Below the pieces are notes generated by a model. That model was given only the letters and a program-made list of their open reading frames with translations. It was not told where the DNA came from and did not search any database. Positions 1-9,303 of a stretch of DNA of 64,000 nt are shown here, piece by piece (positions within the stretch are counted from its first letter, which is position 1; the number at the start of each line of letters is the position of its first letter). The translations under genes and the position numbers were made by a program. Location: contig NZ_QLNP01000068.1 in assembly GCF_003261175.1 (NCBI RefSeq), positions 18,227-82,226 of the forward strand, read 5' to 3'. Source of the DNA: Arthrobacter globiformis. GTDB lineage: Bacteria > Actinomycetota > Actinomycetes > Actinomycetales > Micrococcaceae.

Positions 1-2813
1 AGGGTGATGACGGAGTCGATGGCTTCTTCGTGGATCATGGCCAGGGCGCGGCGGTGGTGGCCCAGCGAGTCGAAGGCTCCGGCCTTGATCAGGGATTCGA
101 TGGTGCGCTTGTTGCACACCACGGCCGGCACCTTCATGAGGTAGTCCTTGAACGAGGTGTACGCGCCCTCGCTCGCCCGGGCTGCCACCATGGCCTCGAC
201 TGCGTTGACGCCGACGTTGCGGATGGCGCCCATGCCGAAACGGATGTCGTTGCCGACCGGGGTGAAATTCAGCGCCGACTCGTTAACGTCCGGCGGCAGC
301 ACGGTGATGCCCATGCGCCGGCATTCGTTGAGGTAAATTGCCGATTTGTCCTTATCGTCACCGACCGAGGTCAGGAGGGCGGCCATGTACTCCGGCGCAT
401 AGTGCGCCTTCAGGTAGGCGGTCCAATAGGAAATCACGCCGTACGCCGCCGAGTGCGCCTTGTTGAAGGCGTAGTCGGAGAAGGGCAGCAGGATGTCCCA
501 TAGAGTCTTGACGGCCTCCATGGAGTAGCCGTTGTCCTGCATTCCCTGCGAGAAGCCGGCGAACTGCTTGTCCAGCTCGGACTTCTTCTTCTTGCCCATG
601 GCACGGCGCAAAATGTCTGCCTGGCCCAGGGAATAGCCGGCCAGCTTCTGCGCCACGGCCATGACCTGTTCCTGGTAGACGATCAGGCCGAACGTTCCGC
701 CCAGGATCTCCTTCAGCGGCTCCTCGAGCTCCGGGTGGATCGGGATGACGTCCTGGATCTTGTTCTTGCGCAGGGCATAGTCGGTGTGCGCGTTAGCGCC
801 CATCGGTCCCGGACGGTACAGCGCCAGCACGGCGGAGATGTCTTCGAAGTTGTCAGGCTTCATGAGTTTGAGCAGGGACCGCATGGGGCCGCCGTCGAGC
901 TGGAACACGCCCAGAGTGTCACCGCGGGCCAGCAGCTCATAGGACGCCGCGTCATCCAGCTCCAGGGTTTCCAGGTCCAGGTCGACGCCGCGGTTCATCT
1001 TGATGTTTTCCAGGGCGTCCGAAATGATCGTCAGGTTCCGCAGCCCGAGGAAGTCCATCTTGATCAGCCCGAGGCCTTCAGAGGTCGGATAGTCGAACTG
1101 CGTGATGACCTGGCCGTCCTGGAAACGGCGCATGATCGGAATGACGTCGATGATGGGGTCCGAGGACATGATCACGCCGGCCGCGTGCACACCCCATTGG
1201 CGTTTCAGGCCCTCGATGCCCAGCGCGGTCTCGAAAACCTTGGCGGCCTCCGGATCCGTGCTGATCAGCTGCCGGAAATCCCCTGCCTCGCTGTAGCGCT
1301 TGGCGTCCTTGTTCTGAATGTCGGCAAGGGGAATATCCTTCGCCATAACCGCAGGCGGCAGTGCCTTGGTCAGCGTCTCGCCCATGCTGAAGGGGTAGCC
1401 AAGCACGCGGGAGGAGTCCTTCAGCGCCTGCTTGGTCTTGATGGTGCCGTAGGTGACGATCATGGCCACGCGCTCGTCGCCGTACTTGCGCGTCACGTAG
1501 TCGATGACCTCGGAGCGGCGCCGGTCATCGAAGTCGACGTCGAAGTCAGGCATGGAGACGCGGTCCGGGTTGAGGAAGCGCTCGAAGATCAGGCCGTGGT
1601 GCAGCGGATCCAGGTCGGTGATGCGCATTGCGTAGGCCACCATGGAGCCTGCACCCGAGCCACGGCCGGGACCTACCCGGATGCCGTTGTTCTTGGCCCA
1701 GTTGATGAAGTCGGCCACCACGAGGAAGTAGCCCGGGAAGCCCATCGAGGTGATGACTTCCAGCTCGTAGTCGGCCTGCTTGCGGACCTTGTCCGGAATG
1801 CCCTGGGGGTAGCGGTAATGGAGTCCCTTGTCGACCTCCTTGACCAGCCAGGAGGTTTCGTCCTCGCCCTCGGGGCAGGGAAACCGGGGCATGTAGTTGG
1901 CGCCGGTGTTGAAGGACACCTCGCACCGCTCGGCGATCAGCAGCGTGTTGTCGCAGGCTTCGGGGTGGTCGCGGAACAGCTCGCGCATTTCCTGCGGCGA
2001 CTTCAGGTAGTAGCCGCTTCCGGAGAACGCGAAACGGGAGCCGCCGTTGTCGTAGGTGGGTTCGAGCAGCGTCGAGCCCGACTGGATGGCCAGCAGGGCC
2101 TCGTGCGCCTTGGCGTCGTGTTCATGCGTGTAGTGCAGGTCGTTGGTGGCAACGAGGGGGAGGTTCAGGTCCTTGGCCAGCCGCAGGAGATCGCCGGTGA
2201 CGCGGCGTTCAATGTCCAGCCCGTGGTCCATGAGTTCGCAGAAGTAGTTCTCGGCGCCGAAGATGTCACGGAATTCCGCAGCGGCTTCCAGGGCCTCACG
2301 GTACTGGCCGAGCCGCAGCCGGGTCTGGACCTCTCCGGACGGGCAGCCCGTGGTGGCGATGAGCCCTTCTGAGTAGGTGTTCAGCAGCTCGCGGTCCAGC
2401 CGCGGCCACTTGCCGAACACCGAATCAAGGGAGGCGATCGAGGAGGCACGGAACAGGTTCCGCATGCCCACGTTGTTGTAGCTCAGCAGGGTCATGTGGG
2501 TGTACGAGCCACCACCGGAGACGTCGTCCTTGCGCTGGCTCTCCTCGCCCCAGCGGACGCGACTCTTGTCGCCGCGCGCAGTCCCGGGAGTCACATAGGC
2601 TTCGACGCCGATGATGGGCTTGACGCCCTTGTCGGTGGCCTTCCGCCAGAAGTCGAAGGCGCCGAAGAGGTAGCCGTGGTCGGTAGTCGCCAGCGCAGGC
2701 ATGCCGAGCCGCTCAGTTTCGTCGAACAGCTCACCGAGCCTGGCGGCGCCGTCCAGCATCGAGTACTCGGTGTGGGTGTGGAGATGTACGAACGAGTCAT
2801 TGCTGGAAGTCAC
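1..2813 (-). CDS. dnaE: DNA polymerase III subunit alpha, 3'-truncated by the window edge
   Basis: Replicative DNA polymerase catalytic subunit. The visible 937 residues cover the N-terminal PHP domain (HLHTHTEYS at residues 10-18, the first PHP metal-binding motif) and most of the polymerase core. The motif PDFDVDFDD at about 422-430 supplies two catalytic aspartates. The YRPGPM and GRGSGAGS motifs of bacterial alpha subunits are also present. The family is about 1,150-1,200 residues, so roughly the last fifth lies beyond base 1. The start is GTG at 2813; the nearby ATG is in another frame. It is the last gene of the long minus-strand block, 52 bases after the pseudouridine synthase, so it could be co-transcribed with lspA. 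A second alpha subunit (dnaE2 type) is less likely because the PHP motif is intact and the context is dnaE1-like. Confidence 0.96.
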   Translation of the reverse strand, partial: MTSSNDSFVHLHTHTEYSMLDGAARLGELFDETERLGMPALATTDHGYLFGAFDFWRKATDKGVKPIIGVEAYVTPGTARGDKSRVRWGEESQRKDDVSGGGSYTHMTLLSYNNVGMRNLFRASSIASLDSVFGKWPRLDRELLNTYSEGLIATTGCPSGEVQTRLRLGQYREALEAAAEFRDIFGAENYFCELMDHGLDIERRVTGDLLRLAKDLNLPLVATNDLHYTHEHDAKAHEALLAIQSGSTLLEPTYDNGGSRFAFSGSGYYLKSPQEMRELFRDHPEACDNTLLIAERCEVSFNTGANYMPRFPCPEGEDETSWLVKEVDKGLHYRYPQGIPDKVRKQADYELEVITSMGFPGYFLVVADFINWAKNNGIRVGPGRGSGAGSMVAYAMRITDLDPLHHGLIFERFLNPDRVSMPDFDVDFDDRRRSEVIDYVTRKYGDERVAMIVTYGTIKTKQALKDSSRVLGYPFSMGETLTKALPPAVMAKDIPLADIQNKDAKRYSEAGDFRQLISTDPEAAKVFETALGIEGLKRQWGVHAAGVIMSSDPIIDVIPIMRRFQDGQVITQFDYPTSEGLGLIKMDFLGLRNLTIISDALENIKMNRGVDLDLETLELDDAASYELLARGDTLGVFQLDGGPMRSLLKLMKPDNFEDISAVLALYRPGPMGANAHTDYALRKNKIQDVIPIHPELEEPLKEILGGTFGLIVYQEQVMAVAQKLAGYSLGQADILRRAMGKKKKSELDKQFAGFSQGMQDNGYSMEAVKTLWDILLPFSDYAFNKAHSAAYGVISYWTAYLKAHYAPEYMAALLTSVGDDKDKSAIYLNECRRMGITVLPPDVNESALNFTPVGNDIRFGMGAIRNVGVNAVEAMVAARASEGAYTSFKDYLMKVPAVVCNKRTIESLIKAGAFDSLGHHRRALAMIHEEAIDSVIT

Positions 2814-2865
2814 CGGACCATTCTAGTGCCGACCCTCCGACAATTAGTGCCGGCGTGCCGCAGGC

Positions 2866-3792
2866 TCAGGCCCTGCCGGTGCCCAGGACTTCCAGGGCGT
2901 AGGCGAGGTCCGCGGGGTACTCGCTGGTCACAGTGACGCGTTCTCCGGTGCGCGGGTGGTCAAAGCCCAGTTCACGGGCGTGCAGCCACTGCCGGGTGAG
3001 CCCGAGGGTAGCGGCGAGCCGCGGGTCGGCCCCGTAGGTGAGGTCTCCGGCACACGGATGGCGGAGCGCGGCGAAATGGACCCTGATCTGGTGGGTCCTG
3101 CCGGTTTCCAGGTGGACCTCCACCAGGGTGGCCTTGCCGAACGCCTCAAGGACCTCGTAGTGCGTCACCGATGGCCGGCCGTCCTCAATGACCGCGAAGC
3201 GCCAGTCGTGGCCGGGATGGCGTCCGATCGGGGCGTCGATAGTGCCCTGCAGGGGATCCGGCAGCCCCTGGACCACCGCGTGGTAGACCTTGTCAACGGT
3301 GCGTTCCTTGAACGCCCGCTTGAGGGCGGTATAGGCGGGTTCTGTCTTGGCCACCACCATGACGCCCGAGGTCCCGACGTCGAGGCGGTGGACGATGCCG
3401 GCACGCTCGGCTGAGCCGGACGTGGAAATGCGGTAGCCGGCCCCGGCCAGTCCGCCGACGACCGTGGGTCCTACCCAGCCCGGGGACGGGTGCGCCGCGA
3501 CCCCCACCGGCTTGTCGACCACCACAAAGTCGTCGTCATCCAGCAGGATCTTCAGGCCTTCCACAACTTCCTCCACGACTTCAAGGGGATCCCGGCGTTC
3601 GGGGACCGTCACGTGCAACACGGCGCCGGACGCGAGCTTGGCGGACTTCCCCACCGGTTTGCCGCCGCTGACCACGTTGCCTTCGGCTATCAGCGTGGCG
3701 GCGGACGAGCGGGACATGCCCATCAGCTTGGCCAGGCCCGCGTCCACGCGGGCCCCGTCCAGCTCCTCGGGGACCACCACCCGCTCAGACAT
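2866..3792 (-). CDS. RluA-family 23S rRNA pseudouridine synthase
   Basis: Converts uridine to pseudouridine in rRNA; 308 residues, normal for RluC/RluD-type enzymes. An S4 RNA-binding domain occupies about residues 1-65. The catalytic HRLD motif is at 135-138 with the nucleophilic Asp138, followed by TSG. The C-terminal GRTHQIRVH signature is present. The ATG at 3792 overlaps the end of lspA by 8 bases; a longer reading frame exists but would sit inside lspA. The lspA-rluD-type-dnaE order is common in actinobacteria. The exact target uridine (RluD versus RluC specificity) cannot be read from sequence alone. Confidence 0.92.
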   Translation of the reverse strand: MSERVVVPEELDGARVDAGLAKLMGMSRSSAATLIAEGNVVSGGKPVGKSAKLASGAVLHVTVPERRDPLEVVEEVVEGLKILLDDDDFVVVDKPVGVAAHPSPGWVGPTVVGGLAGAGYRISTSGSAERAGIVHRLDVGTSGVMVVAKTEPAYTALKRAFKERTVDKVYHAVVQGLPDPLQGTIDAPIGRHPGHDWRFAVIEDGRPSVTHYEVLEAFGKATLVEVHLETGRTHQIRVHFAALRHPCAGDLTYGADPRLAATLGLTRQWLHARELGFDHPRTGERVTVTSEYPADLAYALEVLGTGRA

Positions 3793-4357
3793 TACCGGTC
3801 CCGTCCCGCTTTTCGACGCTGTGGTGCGAACCGTCAAGGGCGATACCACGCAGGGTCAGCAGGCAGATGATGACCACAGATGACACCACGGCCGCGTCGG
3901 CGATATTGAAGATCGCAAAGTTGGGCAGCTGGATGAAGTCCACCACGTGGCCCATTCCGAAGGACGGATCCCGGAACAACCGGTCCGTCAGGTTTCCCAG
4001 GGCGCCGCCGAACAGTAGCCCCAGCGCCAGCGCCCACCACGCGGAGCCGAGCTTGCGCAGCTGGAACAGGATGGCCGCGGCAACCACCACCATGATGATC
4101 GTAAACACCCAGGTCACATTCTCGCCGATGGAGAAGGCCGCGCCGGAGTTCCGGATGTAGTACCAGTGCAGCAGCGGGGGCAGCACCGGAATCCGTTCAC
4201 CCTCCACCATGGTGCTGGTCACCCACAGTTTGGTGAGCTGGTCGAAGACGTAGGCGAACGCGGCCAGCCCGGCGAACAGGGACAGCAGGACGCCGCGCCG
4301 GGGCCGCGGTGATGATGAGGCTGGATGCGCTGCGTCAGCGGCAAGGTCGTCAGTCAT
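3785..4357 (-). CDS. lspA: Lipoprotein signal peptidase (signal peptidase II)
   Basis: Aspartic membrane protease that removes the signal peptide of diacylated prolipoproteins; 190 residues. Four membrane helices are predicted (about 24-45, 82-100, 106-122 and 155-172). The catalytic aspartates fit Asp125 in NLTDR and Asp154 in NIADA, the two conserved LspA boxes, with an additional conserved VVDF at 138-141. The N terminus is extended by about 20 hydrophilic residues. It follows the divIVA terminator and overlaps the pseudouridine synthase start by 8 bases, so these two genes are probably translated together. A likely client, the lipoprotein at 26635, is in the same window. Confidence 0.95.
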   Translation of the reverse strand: MTDDLAADAAHPASSSPRPRRGVLLSLFAGLAAFAYVFDQLTKLWVTSTMVEGERIPVLPPLLHWYYIRNSGAAFSIGENVTWVFTIIMVVVAAAILFQLRKLGSAWWALALGLLFGGALGNLTDRLFRDPSFGMGHVVDFIQLPNFAIFNIADAAVVSSVVIICLLTLRGIALDGSHHSVEKRDGTGNV

Positions 4358-4393
4358 GGTGCTTTCATTCGGGAACCGTCGTTAATGGCAAAA

Positions 4394-4424
4394 GCCGGTG
4401 GCCGAGGAATCCTCAGCCACCGGC
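4394..4424 (-). terminator. Rho-independent terminator after divIVA
   Basis: Inverted repeat with 14-base arms (4394-4407 and 4411-4424), one C.A mismatch and a 3-base loop. On the minus strand it is followed by CTTTTGCC. It lies 14 bases past the divIVA stop, so it separates divIVA from lspA. Confidence 0.75.
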
Positions 4425-4438
4425 CTTCAGAATACGTG

Positions 4439-5134
4439 CTAAACGGCGGCGCTGCTGCTTTCGCCGACCTCAGGGGCGGCAACGGAACCACGGGCGTCCA
4501 GGTCGCGCAGCTGGCCCTCGATGTAGGCCTTCAGGCGTGAACGGTAGTCGCGTTCGAAGCCGCGGAGCTGCTCCACCTTGCGCTCGAGAACGGAACGCTG
4601 CTGCTCGAGGGCGCCGAGGATCTTGCGGGACTTCTCCTGCGCGTCGTTGACCAGGCTGCTGGCTTCGATCTGTGCTTCAGCGATGATCTTGTCGCGCTGC
4701 TGCTGGCCCTCGGAGACGTGACGGTCGTGCATCTGCTGCGCCATGGCCAGCAGGCCGGCAGCCGACTCGGAGACGTTGCTGCTGGTAACGGCGGGTGCCG
4801 GGGCTGCAACGGGGGCTGCCTGCTCGCCTGCCTTCTTCTTGGCAGCTTCGGCGGCCTTGGCTTCAGCTTCGGCCTTCGCGCGGGCTTCGTCCTTCTCGGA
4901 CTTGGACGGCGCGGGGACCTTCTCAACAACAGGGGGGACGGCGGAGGTGGCAGCCGGCGATCCGGAGCTGACTTCGGCGAGCTTCTTACGAAGTTCTTCG
5001 TTCTCCTGGTTCAGGCGCCGCAGTTCGACGACGATCTCGTCCAGGAAGTCGTCAACTTCGTCCTGGTCATAGCCTTCGCGGAACTTGGTCGGCTGAAAGC
5101 GCTTGTTGACAACGTCTTCTGGCGTCAAAGCCAT
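4439..5134 (-). CDS. divIVA: DivIVA/Wag31 polar growth protein
   Basis: Coiled-coil cytoskeletal protein that marks cell poles and directs apical wall growth in actinobacteria. The first 60 residues carry the DivIVA membrane-binding head (MALTPEDVVNKRF, then a DQDEVDDFLDE helix). A central Ala/Lys/Glu/Pro-rich linker and a long C-terminal coiled coil (about 130-215) follow; 231 residues, usual for Wag31. The start at 5134 is preferred over the upstream in-frame ATG because GAGGTGA lies 4 bases before it and family members begin with MALTPEDV. The gene follows yggT and sepF in the conserved ftsZ-downstream order. In mycobacteria Wag31 is a substrate of PASTA kinases, and such a kinase is at 30371. 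Confidence 0.96.
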   Translation of the reverse strand: MALTPEDVVNKRFQPTKFREGYDQDEVDDFLDEIVVELRRLNQENEELRKKLAEVSSGSPAATSAVPPVVEKVPAPSKSEKDEARAKAEAEAKAAEAAKKKAGEQAAPVAAPAPAVTSSNVSESAAGLLAMAQQMHDRHVSEGQQQRDKIIAEAQIEASSLVNDAQEKSRKILGALEQQRSVLERKVEQLRGFERDYRSRLKAYIEGQLRDLDARGSVAAPEVGESSSAAV

Positions 5135-5138
5135 CTGG

Positions 5139-5145
5139 TCACCTC
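5139..5145 (-). promoter_or_regulatory. Ribosome binding site deciding the divIVA start
   Basis: GAGGTGA on the minus strand, 4 bases before the ATG at 5134. No comparable site precedes the alternative start 48 bases upstream. Confidence 0.7.
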
Positions 5146-5304
5146 GTTGGTCTAGTTCGTCAGGAGGCCTTCCGGCCGTCAAAACTACGGTACCTAAATA
5201 TGGTCTGGTTCCTCTAATTCAACACCGTGGCGTCAAAGAAAAGGCTTTCTGCGCTGGATCAGCATCCATGCGGATCGGCCCCGGCGCGGCAAGCTGATAT
5301 GAAG

Positions 5305-5592
5305 TTATGCAAATGACTTGGTGATCGCCATGGCAATGCTCAGGCCGATGAACAGCACCAGAAACCCGAGGTCCAGTGAGACGCCGCCCAGCCGCAGCGG
5401 CGGGATAAGGCGCCGAAGAACCTTCAGCGGCGGATCGGTCACCGAGTAGACCGCATGAGCCGCCACCAATGCTACCCCGCGCGGACGCCATTCCCGCGCG
5501 AACATCTGAACCCAGTCAAAGACGAGGCGGACAATCAGAGCGACGAAAATGAACAGCAGAACGATATAGACGAGCCCGAATAGTATTCCCAT
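5305..5592 (-). CDS. YggT-family membrane protein
   Basis: 95-residue integral membrane protein with two hydrophobic segments (about 3-25 and 70-92) separated by a short loop containing the family motif DPPLKVLRRLIPP. YggT proteins are found between sepF and divIVA in many Gram-positive bacteria. Their molecular role is unsettled; osmotic tolerance and envelope functions have been proposed. It has its own spacing, 146 bases after sepF and 170 bases before divIVA, so it may be read partly from a separate promoter. Annotation rests on length, topology and synteny. Confidence 0.88.
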   Translation of the reverse strand: MGILFGLVYIVLLFIFVALIVRLVFDWVQMFAREWRPRGVALVAAHAVYSVTDPPLKVLRRLIPPLRLGGVSLDLGFLVLFIGLSIAMAITKSFA

Positions 5593-5692
5593 GAGCTAAC
5601 CCATTGTCTCCATGTTCATCGCGGGCACTGCGGTGCCCTGGGATCCGGCCAGGGGAGTCCTGCCAGATTATGCTGCTCCCCTATTTCAGCAC

Positions 5693-5726
5693 GGATGCCA
5701 GGCAGGTGCGTCCCTGCCTGGCATCC
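5693..5726 (-). terminator. Strong hairpin between sepF and yggT
   Basis: Perfect 14-bp stem (5693-5706 with 5713-5726) and a 6-base loop, 12 bases after the sepF stop. There is no U-tract on the minus side, whereas TTTTT follows 7 bases later on the plus side. It is probably a terminator or an mRNA 3'-end stabiliser for sepF. Confidence 0.6.
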
Positions 5727-5738
5727 GGAGCGCCGTTT

Positions 5739-6269
5739 TTAGCTTTGGTTGAAGAAGCTGGCCGTGGCCTCGCTGGCTTTCTTGTCATCTCCGATGACTT
5801 CTACGTACGACGGCGACAGCAGGAAGACCTTGTTTGTCACGCGCTCGATGCTTCCGCGCAGACCGAAGACGAGGCCGGCGGAAAAGTCGACGAGCCGCTT
5901 CGCGTCCGACTCCCCCATGTCCGTCACGTTCATGATGACGGGGATACCGTCACGAAAGCTTTCGCCGATGAGCTTGGCGTCATTGTAGGAACGCGGGTGG
6001 ATCGTGGTGATCTGCCGCAGTCCGGTGGTCTCTTCGCGGCTCGATGCCGCTCGCTTAATGGGTGTCACGGGTGCGCGGTATTCCTCTTCGGCAGCTGGTG
6101 GCACTTCACGGGTGACCTCTCGGAGCGGCGCCGGCGCGCGGCGCTCTTCACGGTCATGCTCCACTGAGTTGTCCTCGTCCTTTTGCTGGGTGGAAAGCTC
6201 AGACTCGTAGTGTTCATCGCCGTCGGCGAGCCCAAGATAGATCATTGTCTTGCGCATAGCGCCAGCCAT
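5739..6269 (-). CDS. sepF: Cell division protein SepF
   Basis: FtsZ-binding membrane anchor of the divisome, the usual replacement for FtsA/ZipA in actinobacteria. It has 176 residues. The short N-terminal amphipathic membrane-targeting helix ([14 protein letters not shown]) is followed by an acidic variable linker. The globular SepF domain is at about 80-165, with the conserved [12 protein letters not shown] and GLVFGL segments. It lies downstream of ftsZ, pgeF and yggS in the canonical order. No ftsA is present in the window, which fits SepF acting as the main FtsZ tether here. Confidence 0.95.
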   Translation of the reverse strand: MAGAMRKTMIYLGLADGDEHYESELSTQQKDEDNSVEHDREERRAPAPLREVTREVPPAAEEEYRAPVTPIKRAASSREETTGLRQITTIHPRSYNDAKLIGESFRDGIPVIMNVTDMGESDAKRLVDFSAGLVFGLRGSIERVTNKVFLLSPSYVEVIGDDKKASEATASFFNQS

Positions 6270-6320
6270 GGTCGACTCCTAATCGTGTCCGGAAGCGGGC
6301 CGCCCAAAGGTCAAGACAGC

Positions 6321-6348
6321 ATTGGAATCCCCGCCATTCACTTCCAAT
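6321..6348. repeat. Inverted repeat between yggS and sepF
   Basis: ATTGGAA (6321-6327) and TTCCAAT (6342-6348), perfect 7-base arms 14 bases apart, in the 89-base gap before sepF. It could be a weak terminator for yggS or an operator for sepF. Confidence 0.4.
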
Positions 6349-6358
6349 ACGACAGACG

Positions 6359-7096
6359 CTACCGCACGGCCGGGCGCGAACCGAGAATATCTGAGCCAAT
6401 TCGGAGGTGTGTCGCACCGAATCGGACGGCTGCTTCCAAGTCCTGGCTCATGCCGGCGGAAATCCCCGTGGCGCCGGGGAAATCGCGCTGCAGGCCGGTT
6501 GAAATACCCAGCAGTTTTTCAAAGGCCCGCTCCGGATCGGCCCCGAGCGGCGCCACCGCCATGACACCGGCAAGGCGAAGACCGCCCGCGGCTTCGAGCT
6601 GTTCAGCCAACTGCGGCACCTCGGCGGGGGTGGCACCACCGCGGTGCGCGCCGGCGTCGTCGTCCAGGCTCACCTGGATGAAACAGTCCAGGTCGTCACG
6701 TCCGGTCAGTTCCTGCTGGGCGGCCATGGCCCGCTCCAGGGCCGTCACGAGCTGGGAGCGGTCTACCGAGTGCACGGCAGAGGCGTAGCGGACCACCGTC
6801 TTGGACTTCTTGCTCTGAAGCTGGCCCACGAAGTGCCAGGTGAGGTCCAGGGCTTCGAGTTCCTCGGCTTTTGCCGACGCCTCCTGGTCCCGGTTCTCGC
6901 CGAAGTCCCGGACGCCAAGCGCTGCCAGCCGGCGGACGTCCTCGGCCGGGTGAAACTTGCTGATCACTATGAGGCTCGGCGGGTTGTTCCCGCGCTCTGC
7001 CGCCGCGGCGGCACGGCTGATGCGTTTCCGGACAGCGCCAAGGCGCTCCGCCAGCTGCACTGCCCGGGCATCCCCGGGCGCCGGGCTGTCAGTCAT
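6359..7096 (-). CDS. yggS: YggS/PLPBP-family pyridoxal phosphate homeostasis protein
   Basis: Single-domain PLP-binding protein with an alanine-racemase-like fold but no known enzymatic activity; it buffers PLP and affects amino-acid metabolism. It has 245 residues. The PLP-binding lysine is Lys47 in VISKFHP, and the family motifs GENRDQEA and WHFVGQLQSKK are present, as is the terminal LRIGSDILGSR phosphate-binding loop. The ATG at 7096 lies inside the end of pgeF (8-base overlap); the longer reading frame would run through pgeF. The ftsZ-pgeF-yggS-sepF order is typical of Gram-positive dcw clusters. Confidence 0.94.
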   Translation of the reverse strand: MTDSPAPGDARAVQLAERLGAVRKRISRAAAAAERGNNPPSLIVISKFHPAEDVRRLAALGVRDFGENRDQEASAKAEELEALDLTWHFVGQLQSKKSKTVVRYASAVHSVDRSQLVTALERAMAAQQELTGRDDLDCFIQVSLDDDAGAHRGGATPAEVPQLAEQLEAAGGLRLAGVMAVAPLGADPERAFEKLLGISTGLQRDFPGATGISAGMSQDLEAAVRFGATHLRIGSDILGSRPAVR

Positions 7097-7799
7097 GGGT
7101 CCACACCAGTCCGGCGAATCTGCCGCACCGGGAGTCGCGGCGGTAGGAAAACAAGGACTCGTTTTCCAAAGTGCAGGGCCCCCGGTACTCGATGGGAACG
7201 CCGAGGGCGTCGAGCTGGCTGGCGGCAGCGCCGGGAAGGCCGAGCGCCGGCGTCCCCCAGGACGTGGTTGACCATGCGGCCGGCAGGACGGCAGCAACCT
7301 CGTCGCGGAGTTCAGCGGGCACCTCATAGCAGTTCCCGCAGACGGACGGGCCGAGCCAGGCCCGGATGTCCGCGGCGCCGGAAGCGCGCATCTGCTCCAC
7401 CGCCGCCGGAATGACTCCGGAGAACAGGCCCGGGCGCCCGGCATGAACGGCGGACAGTACGGGCCCGGAAGACCCGGTACCCACCAAGACCAGCGGAATG
7501 CAGTCCGCCACCATCACCGCAAGCGGGCCACCGAGGGACACCAGCGCGTCCGCAGTCGGTGCCGGCAGGTCGGGTTCACCGGCTGTCCCAGGTTCAACAA
7601 CAAGGGACACCTCGTTGCCGTGGACCTGGTTCATGTACTGGAACCTGCGCGGCGAGATACCGGCAACGTCCTCCAGCCTAACCCTGCGGCGGAGCACCGC
7701 GGCCGCGTCATCGCCCACGTGCAGGGCGAGGTTGCCGGCGTTCGTGTCGGTGAACGCCACGGACACGCCAGGCTGCACTTCAGCACGCCACAAAAACAA
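7089..7799 (-). CDS. pgeF: Peptidoglycan editing factor PgeF (laccase-domain family)
   Basis: Multicopper-oxidase-unrelated 'laccase domain' protein; family members act as purine nucleoside phosphorylases or remove wrongly incorporated residues from peptidoglycan precursors. With the start used here, the three metal ligands fit His60 (MNQVHG), Cys100 (VADC) and His119 (VHAGRPG), followed by the GPSVCGNCYEV loop. The start is uncertain: TTG at 7799 has GGAG 6 bases upstream, while a longer in-frame TTG at 7814 lacks a ribosome binding site. A hairpin separates it from ftsZ, and it overlaps yggS by 8 bases. Confidence 0.9.
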   Translation of the reverse strand: MFLWRAEVQPGVSVAFTDTNAGNLALHVGDDAAAVLRRRVRLEDVAGISPRRFQYMNQVHGNEVSLVVEPGTAGEPDLPAPTADALVSLGGPLAVMVADCIPLVLVGTGSSGPVLSAVHAGRPGLFSGVIPAAVEQMRASGAADIRAWLGPSVCGNCYEVPAELRDEVAAVLPAAWSTTSWGTPALGLPGAAASQLDALGVPIEYRGPCTLENESLFSYRRDSRCGRFAGLVWTHD

Positions 7800-7839
7800 T
7801 CGAAACTCCGGCAATCAGGGTTAGGAAGCTGGGACAGCC

Positions 7840-7861
7840 GCCGGGCGGATGTCCGCCCGGC
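7840..7861 (-). terminator. Hairpin between ftsZ and pgeF
   Basis: Perfect 10-base arms (7840-7849 and 7852-7861) just after the ftsZ stop, with no clear U-tract. It is likely an attenuator or RNA-stability element that lowers read-through from abundant ftsZ mRNA. Confidence 0.5.
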
Positions 7862-7867
7862 ATCCTG

Positions 7868-9100
7868 CTACTTCAGGAAATCGGGGACATCCAGGTCGTC
7901 AGACCGGCTGCCGGTCAGGTCAGGCTCAACCACCGACGGAAGGTCGACGTCGAAACCCGAGTCAGCAGGGACAGCGGAGGGGCGCTGCTGCCCCCAGCTG
8001 CTGAGACCTGCAGCGCCGACACCGGCGTGCACGGGCTGGACGTGGACCTGCTGGCTGCCCGCGGACGGCTGGCTCTGCGGGGCGGCCGTCGGAACGGCGG
8101 GCCGCTGCGGTGCAGCCTGCGGCTGCGACTGGTCCATGGACGGCGAGGTGGCCTTGACGTCGTCAAAGCCGGCCGCGATGACGGTGACGCGGGCTTCATC
8201 GCCCAGGGCGTCGTCGATGACCGCACCGAAGATGATGTTGGCCTCGGGGTGGGCGACTTCCTGCACCAGGCGTGCAGCCTCGTTGATCTCGAACAGTCCG
8301 AGGTCGGAGCCGCCCTGAATCGACAGCAGGACGCCGTGGGCACCGTCGATGGACGCTTCAAGCAGCGGGGAGGCGATGGCGAGCTCTGCTGCCTTGACAG
8401 CGCGGTCCTCGCCGCGCGCCGAGCCGATACCCATCAGGGCGGATCCTGCGCCTTGCATGACTGATTTCACGTCGGCGAAGTCAAGGTTGATCAGGCCGGG
8501 CGTGGTGATGAGGTCCGTGATGCCCTGCACACCGGACAGCAGGACCTGGTCAGCGGAGCGGAAGGCGTCCAGGACGGAGACGTTGCGGTCGCTGATGGAC
8601 AGCAGGCGGTCGTTGGGGATAACGATCAGGGTGTCCACCTCGTCGCGCAGGGCGTCGATGCCCGCCTCGGCGGAGCCTGCGCGGCGCCGGCCTTCGAAGG
8701 TGAACGGACGGGTGACCACACCGATGGTCAGGGCGCCAAGGGAGCGCGCAATGCGGGCAACGACAGGCGCGCCGCCGGTTCCGGTGCCGCCGCCTTCACC
8801 GGCGGTCACGAAGACCATGTCGGCACCGCGGAGGACTTCCTCGATCTCGTCAGCGTGGTCTTCGGCAGCCTGCTTGCCGACCTCGGGATTGGCCCCGGCA
8901 CCCAGCCCGCGCGTCAGTTCCCGTCCGACGTCGAGCTTGACGTCGGCATCGCTCATCAGGAGGGCCTGGGCGTCGGTGTTGATTGCAATGAATTCGACGC
9001 CGCGGAGACCCACCTCAATCATGCGGTTGACTGCGTTCACGCCACCGCCGCCGATGCCGACGACCTTGATGACGGCCAAGTAATTCTGCGGAGCTGCCAC
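7868..9100 (-). CDS. ftsZ: Cell division GTPase FtsZ
   Basis: Tubulin-like GTPase that forms the Z-ring. It has 410 residues. The GTP-binding tubulin signature GGGTGTGG is at 103-110, followed by the T7-loop region with NLDFADV. After the globular domain (about 1-315) comes a Gln/Pro-rich linker, and the protein ends in the conserved C-terminal peptide DLDVPDFLK that binds SepF and other partners. The start is GTG at 9100. The upstream 200 bases carry a TTGACA box and an AACCTT palindrome (separate entry), so ftsZ probably has its own promoter in addition to read-through from ftsQ. Confidence 0.98.
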   Translation of the reverse strand: MAAPQNYLAVIKVVGIGGGGVNAVNRMIEVGLRGVEFIAINTDAQALLMSDADVKLDVGRELTRGLGAGANPEVGKQAAEDHADEIEEVLRGADMVFVTAGEGGGTGTGGAPVVARIARSLGALTIGVVTRPFTFEGRRRAGSAEAGIDALRDEVDTLIVIPNDRLLSISDRNVSVLDAFRSADQVLLSGVQGITDLITTPGLINLDFADVKSVMQGAGSALMGIGSARGEDRAVKAAELAIASPLLEASIDGAHGVLLSIQGGSDLGLFEINEAARLVQEVAHPEANIIFGAVIDDALGDEARVTVIAAGFDDVKATSPSMDQSQPQAAPQRPAVPTAAPQSQPSAGSQQVHVQPVHAGVGAAGLSSWGQQRPSAVPADSGFDVDLPSVVEPDLTGSRSDDLDVPDFLK

Positions 9101-9161
9101 GTTACGTGTCCCTTGTTAGTGTCCTATTGCGAAAACTGATGGAGTCGAGCTTGAAGCCCTG

Positions 9162-9199
9162 AACCTTAACCTTCCAGTTGAAGGTTATAGTTATGTCAA
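9162..9199 (-). promoter_or_regulatory. Likely ftsZ promoter/operator with AACCTT palindrome
   Basis: On the minus strand TTGACA (9199-9194) is followed by TATAAC and then AACCTTCAACTGGAAGGTT, an inverted repeat with arms AACCTT/AAGGTT. A further AAGGTT directly repeats the right arm. It ends 61 bases before the ftsZ GTG. Related motifs lie upstream of parA (59088) and the resR-like gene (47461, 47541). The promoter assignment is inference. Confidence 0.5.
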
Positions 9200-9271
9200 G
9201 TAACTCACGTCTGTGACGCTATTTCCTATGCTGGCTACATTCAATAACCGCCACCGCGTGTCGTCCTAATC

Positions 9272-9288
9272 CCCGTGAAATACACGGG
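9272..9288 (-). terminator. Small hairpin after ftsQ
   Basis: CCCGTG and CACGGG arms with loop AAATA, 15 bases downstream of the ftsQ stop. It is a weak candidate terminator between ftsQ and the ftsZ promoter. Confidence 0.4.
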
Positions 9289-9303
9289 CGCCGCGCGTCA
9301 AGA

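Noticed and set aside
735-2372. 545-residue open frame on the plus strand
   Set aside because: It is exactly antisense to dnaE, lacks a ribosome binding site and family motifs, and its His/Val/Gly/Asp-heavy composition is typical of GC-rich shadow frames.
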